The notes under the pieces: model-generated
Database searches by the model: none
What the model was told of the DNA's origin: nothing
The model's input: the letters and a program-made list of their open reading frames with translations, nothing else
Program-made: the position numbers and the translations under genes
From: Planctomycetaceae bacterium
GTDB taxonomy: Bacteria > Planctomycetota > Planctomycetia > Pirellulales > Pirellulaceae
Length of the DNA: 33,691 nucleotides
Assembly (NCBI GenBank): GCA_003233175.1
Contig: QIKY01000066.1
Coordinates: 1 to 33,691, forward strand
Direction: 5' to 3'
Shown: positions 31,039 through 33,691 of the stretch, piece by piece
How the letters are laid out: each line of letters starts with the position of its first letter
How positions within the stretch are numbered: position 1 is the stretch's first letter

Positions 31039-32697
31039 CTAAACAGAGTCGATCCCCTCGGTAGGCGCCGGAGACCCTCCACCCAGGGGGAGGCCGTCTT
31101 TGCGCTGGAACAAAATACGACGGCGCCAGTGTGCGTCGTCAGTGGCGGGGAAATCGGTCCTCATGTGGACGCCGCGCGACTCTTGCCGTTGGGCGGCCGC
31201 CGAAACAACAATTTTCGCCACCAACAACATATTTTGCAGCTCCCAGCCAGCGGGGTCGTTGAACTGGCGCGGCCCCACGTACCTCCGCCAGCGATCAATA
31301 CTCTCGGCCGCTTCGGCCAGCCCATCGGCCGACCTGCGCACGCCGGCCAGACGCCACATCAGGCTCTGGAGCGAGTTTCGAATATCGCCCACGTCGAGCA
31401 CTTCGTCGGGCTGCTCTTGCGGGGGATTGGCCAGCGGCTTGACGACAAAATCTTCCTGAATTTTCGCCGCCGCCGCCGAGGCGCCGGCGCCCGCATGGGC
31501 TCCATACACCAATCCTTCCAGCAAACTGTTGGAGGCCAATCGGTTCGCGCCATGAAGGCCGCTGGAAGTGACTTCGCCAGCCGCCCAAAGGCCCTCCACC
31601 GAGGTTCTGCCTTCGGAATCGACGGTCACGCCGCCGATCATATAATGGGCGCCGGGGCGTACGGGGATTTTGTCGCGGGTGATATCTATGCCGAATTTCG
31701 CACACGTGGCGTTGATTCCCGGAAACCGCTGGCGAACATGGTCGGCCTGCAAATGGCTTAAATCAAGATAAACATTAGGATGCCGCGTTTTTTCCATTTG
31801 CGATACGATCGCCTGCGAGACAATATCTCGCGGGGCCAATTCCAAACGTTCATCGTAGTCGGCCATGAAACGATACCCGCGTTGGTCGACCAGCCAGGCG
31901 CCTTCGCCCCGCAGCGCTTCGGTGATCAGGCTGCGGCTGCTGCCCGCGATGTACAACACGGTGGGATGAAATTGCATGAATTCCATATCGCGAAGCTCCG
32001 CGCCGGCGCGATAGGCAATCGCCTGGCCATCGGCGGTGGCCACCGCGGGATTGGTCGTTTCCCGATAAAGCTGCCCCGCGCCGCCCGTGCAAAGAATGGT
32101 TTGCTTGGCCCAAACCATCGTCTTGCCGTGTGATTCGCTCCAAACCAACGCCCCCGAACAAACGTCTTGATGCGAAAGCAGATCGACCGTGAACGCCTTT
32201 TCCCAAATCTGGACGTTCGGCAGGTTGCGAGTCCATTGGACCACGGCGCGCATAATTTCCCGGCCGGTGGCGTCGCCCAGGGCGTGCAAAATTCTGTTCT
32301 GGCGATGCCCGCCTTCCCGGCCCAAGGCGAACTGATCCGCATCGTTCTTATCGAATTGGGCGCCCCATTGGATAAGCTCGTTGATCCGCCGCGGCGCCTC
32401 TCGCACCACGCGATCAACCACGGCTTGATCGCACAGCGCGCCGCCGGCGATGAGCGTATCTTCGATGTGGTCTTCAAACCGATCGTCGGGAGAGAGCACG
32501 CCCGCGATGCCGCCTTGCGCATATTGGCTGTTCGATTGCGTGAGCACGTCCTTGGTCACGACCAACACCGACTGTTCCGGGTCGATGGCGTTTGCCGCTC
32601 GCAAGCCGGCCAAGCCACCGCCGATCACGAGCACATCGGTGAAGAAATGCGGCGTCTGTTTGGGATGAAACGGCGCCAGATAACGTGGGTTGGGCAT
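31039..32697 (-). CDS. nadB: L-aspartate oxidase
   Basis: NadB oxidises L-aspartate to iminoaspartate with FAD, the first step of de novo NAD synthesis; iminoaspartate then goes to quinolinate synthase (NadA). The 552-residue protein has the usual family length. It shows the FAD-binding Rossmann motif GGGLAG (26-31), then SNSQYAQGGIAG, GREGGHRQNRILHALGDATG, EFMQFHPTVLY, ITEALRGEGAWLVD with the catalytic-region Arg, HYMIGGVTVD, and GLHGANRLASNSLLEGLVYG. Succinate dehydrogenase and fumarate reductase flavoproteins are related, but the pattern HYMIGG with GLHGANRLASNSL favours NadB. The start is ATG 32697, with no clear ribosome binding site. No nadA or nadC lies in the window. Confidence 0.95.
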   Translation of the reverse strand: MPNPRYLAPFHPKQTPHFFTDVLVIGGGLAGLRAANAIDPEQSVLVVTKDVLTQSNSQYAQGGIAGVLSPDDRFEDHIEDTLIAGGALCDQAVVDRVVREAPRRINELIQWGAQFDKNDADQFALGREGGHRQNRILHALGDATGREIMRAVVQWTRNLPNVQIWEKAFTVDLLSHQDVCSGALVWSESHGKTMVWAKQTILCTGGAGQLYRETTNPAVATADGQAIAYRAGAELRDMEFMQFHPTVLYIAGSSRSLITEALRGEGAWLVDQRGYRFMADYDERLELAPRDIVSQAIVSQMEKTRHPNVYLDLSHLQADHVRQRFPGINATCAKFGIDITRDKIPVRPGAHYMIGGVTVDSEGRTSVEGLWAAGEVTSSGLHGANRLASNSLLEGLVYGAHAGAGASAAAAKIQEDFVVKPLANPPQEQPDEVLDVGDIRNSLQSLMWRLAGVRRSADGLAEAAESIDRWRRYVGPRQFNDPAGWELQNMLLVAKIVVSAAAQRQESRGVHMRTDFPATDDAHWRRRILFQRKDGLPLGGGSPAPTEGIDSV

Positions 32698-32790
32698 GAA
32701 AGGTTCGGTGAATATTGGTGCGGCGGGGGGAGTTTTTCTTATCTTATGCCTTGGCGGCCAAACCTGCTAGGGAAACCGCGGCCGATGAAC

Positions 32791-32799
32791 TGCTATAGT
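32791..32799 (+). promoter_or_regulatory. Candidate extended -10 promoter for the glycosyltransferase gene
   Basis: TGCTATAGT matches an extended -10 (TGn-TATAGT). It is about 105 bases before the ATG at 32904, in the gap divergent from nadB. No good -35 is visible, which extended -10 promoters can tolerate. Confidence 0.35.
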
Positions 32800-32903
32800 T
32801 GTTGGACAGATCGTTACCGCCGTGGCCCCCGTTCCGGTAACATGAGGGAACTGCAAGGTTCAGGCGTCGCGCGGCCGGGGTCCAACGCCGGTGAAAAAAC
32901 TCC

Positions 32904-33691
32904 ATGAAATTTCTACTCTCTCCTGTCGGCAGTTCCGGCGACGTGCATCCTTTTGTCGGCCTGGGCTTGGAGCTACAGCGGCGCGGCCACCAAGTAACGT
33001 TCATGACCTGCGGCTACTTTGAAGATCTGGTGCGCGGCGCGGGACTCAATTACCTGGAATTCGGCACAAAGCAAGAGTTTCTGGACGCCATCAACCATCC
33101 TGACTTATGGCATCCTCAACGAAGTTTTTCACGCATTATCAATTCTGGAATTGGAAACAAGCTGCGGGAGCACTACCGACTGATCGAGCAACATACGGGC
33201 GGCGGCGACACCGTGGTGCTGGCGAGTTGCTTGGGAATTGGGGCGCGTCTCGCTCAGGAAAAGCTGGGCGTCCCGCTGATTACCGTGCATTTGCAGCCGG
33301 CGGTGTTGTGGAGCGGCTACGAATCGCCCACGCTGCCGGGGTTCTCGTGGCATCCTTTCATTCCCAGGTGGATGCGAAACGCCATTTTTGCGTTGGGCGA
33401 AAAATACGTGATCGACCGCGCTGCCTGCCCGCCAACGAACGCCTTTCGCGCCGAACTGGGGCTGGCTCCCATGCGGCGAACAACACGTTGGTGGGTCTCG
33501 CCCGACTGCGTGTTGTGTCTGTTTCCCGAATGGTACGCGCCGCCCCAGCCCGACTGGCCAGCCAACACGGTGCTCACCGATTTCCCCTTATGGGATGAAC
33601 GCGGCGTGACCGAAACGCCGGCCGATTTGCAGGCCTTTCTCGACGATGCTTCACCCGGCCGCGACGCCGCCCCAATTGTGTTCACGCCCGG
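32904..33691 (+). CDS. Glycosyltransferase, GT1/GT28-like, 3'-partial
   Basis: The gene begins at ATG 32904 and is open to the right edge, so at least 262 residues are present and the C-terminal half is missing. The start MKFLLSPVGSSGDVHPFVGL is the N-terminal nucleotide-sugar glycosyltransferase pattern (GSxGDVxPxxxLGxxLxxRGH), as in sterol and MurG-like transferases. It continues with ELQRRGHQVTFMTCGYFEDLV, TVVLASCLGIGARLAQEKLGVP, TVHLQPAVLWS and PTLPGFSWHPFIP. This half normally binds the acceptor, so acceptor and donor cannot be named. A shorter open frame at 33107-33598 is in the wrong frame and is not a gene. It is transcribed divergently from nadB. Confidence 0.9.
   Translation, partial: MKFLLSPVGSSGDVHPFVGLGLELQRRGHQVTFMTCGYFEDLVRGAGLNYLEFGTKQEFLDAINHPDLWHPQRSFSRIINSGIGNKLREHYRLIEQHTGGGDTVVLASCLGIGARLAQEKLGVPLITVHLQPAVLWSGYESPTLPGFSWHPFIPRWMRNAIFALGEKYVIDRAACPPTNAFRAELGLAPMRRTTRWWVSPDCVLCLFPEWYAPPQPDWPANTVLTDFPLWDERGVTETPADLQAFLDDASPGRDAAPIVFTP

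Noticed and set aside
33107-33598. 163-codon frame inside the right-hand glycosyltransferase
   Set aside because: The frame starting at 32904 has clear glycosyltransferase sequence throughout and stays open to the edge; this one is a shadow frame.
1-33691. tRNA, rRNA or riboswitch
   Set aside because: No cloverleaf, rRNA core sequence or riboswitch pattern was recognised by eye. A covariance-model scan would be needed to exclude small structured RNAs.

Overview
The window is GC-rich chromosomal DNA that looks like a planctomycete, probably of the Pirellula group. The reasons are the protein families present: two DUF1501 Tat-exported proteins, a DUF1559 prepilin-like protein with the planctomycete H-X9-DG motif, a large Pirellula/Verrucomicrobium-type heme-binding membrane-bound-dehydrogenase protein, several PQQ-like beta-propellers, an FG-GAP/VCBS propeller, and a Gld-type ABC transporter locus. 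No rRNA, tRNA, CRISPR array, integrase or transposase was seen. Taxonomy is inferred from gene content only.

Layout, left to right. Positions 1-2203 (+) hold the 3' part of a parallel beta-helix protein with one frameshift near 464-480. Positions 2262-5141 (-) encode an oversized TolC-like outer-membrane lipoprotein. Two divergent modules follow, each pairing a DUF1501 protein with a PQQ-like propeller (5303-8010 on -, 8717-11898 on +). They are separated by a repeat-rich gap carrying two broken GxxExxY elements. Next come a DUF1559 prepilin-like gene (12219-13142, -) and, divergent from it, a 1380-residue secreted heme protein (13467-17609, +).

Positions 17606-19158 (-) hold two overlapping amidohydrolase-fold genes: one keeps all metal ligands and the other has lost them. 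Upstream is an alpha/beta-hydrolase lipoprotein (19230-21512, -). A small hypothetical membrane protein (21809-22510, +) is bracketed by two copies of a palindromic repeat. It faces a seven-bladed FG-GAP propeller (22711-23940, -), followed by a LamG-like secreted protein (23989-24714, -).

Positions 24946-30672 (-) form a Gld-like ABC cassette: ATPase, fused permease-GldG protein, and DUF4340 protein. Beyond a 25-bp inverted repeat lies nadB, L-aspartate oxidase (31039-32697, -). Divergent from it is a glycosyltransferase that runs off the right edge (32904-33691, +).

Most proteins carry export signals (Sec, lipoprotein, Tat or prepilin), so the window mainly serves the cell envelope and extracytoplasmic degradation or binding. 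NadB is the only clear core-metabolism enzyme. The intergenic gaps are rich in perfect hairpins, short tandem repeats and composite palindromes. They are the least explained part of the window.
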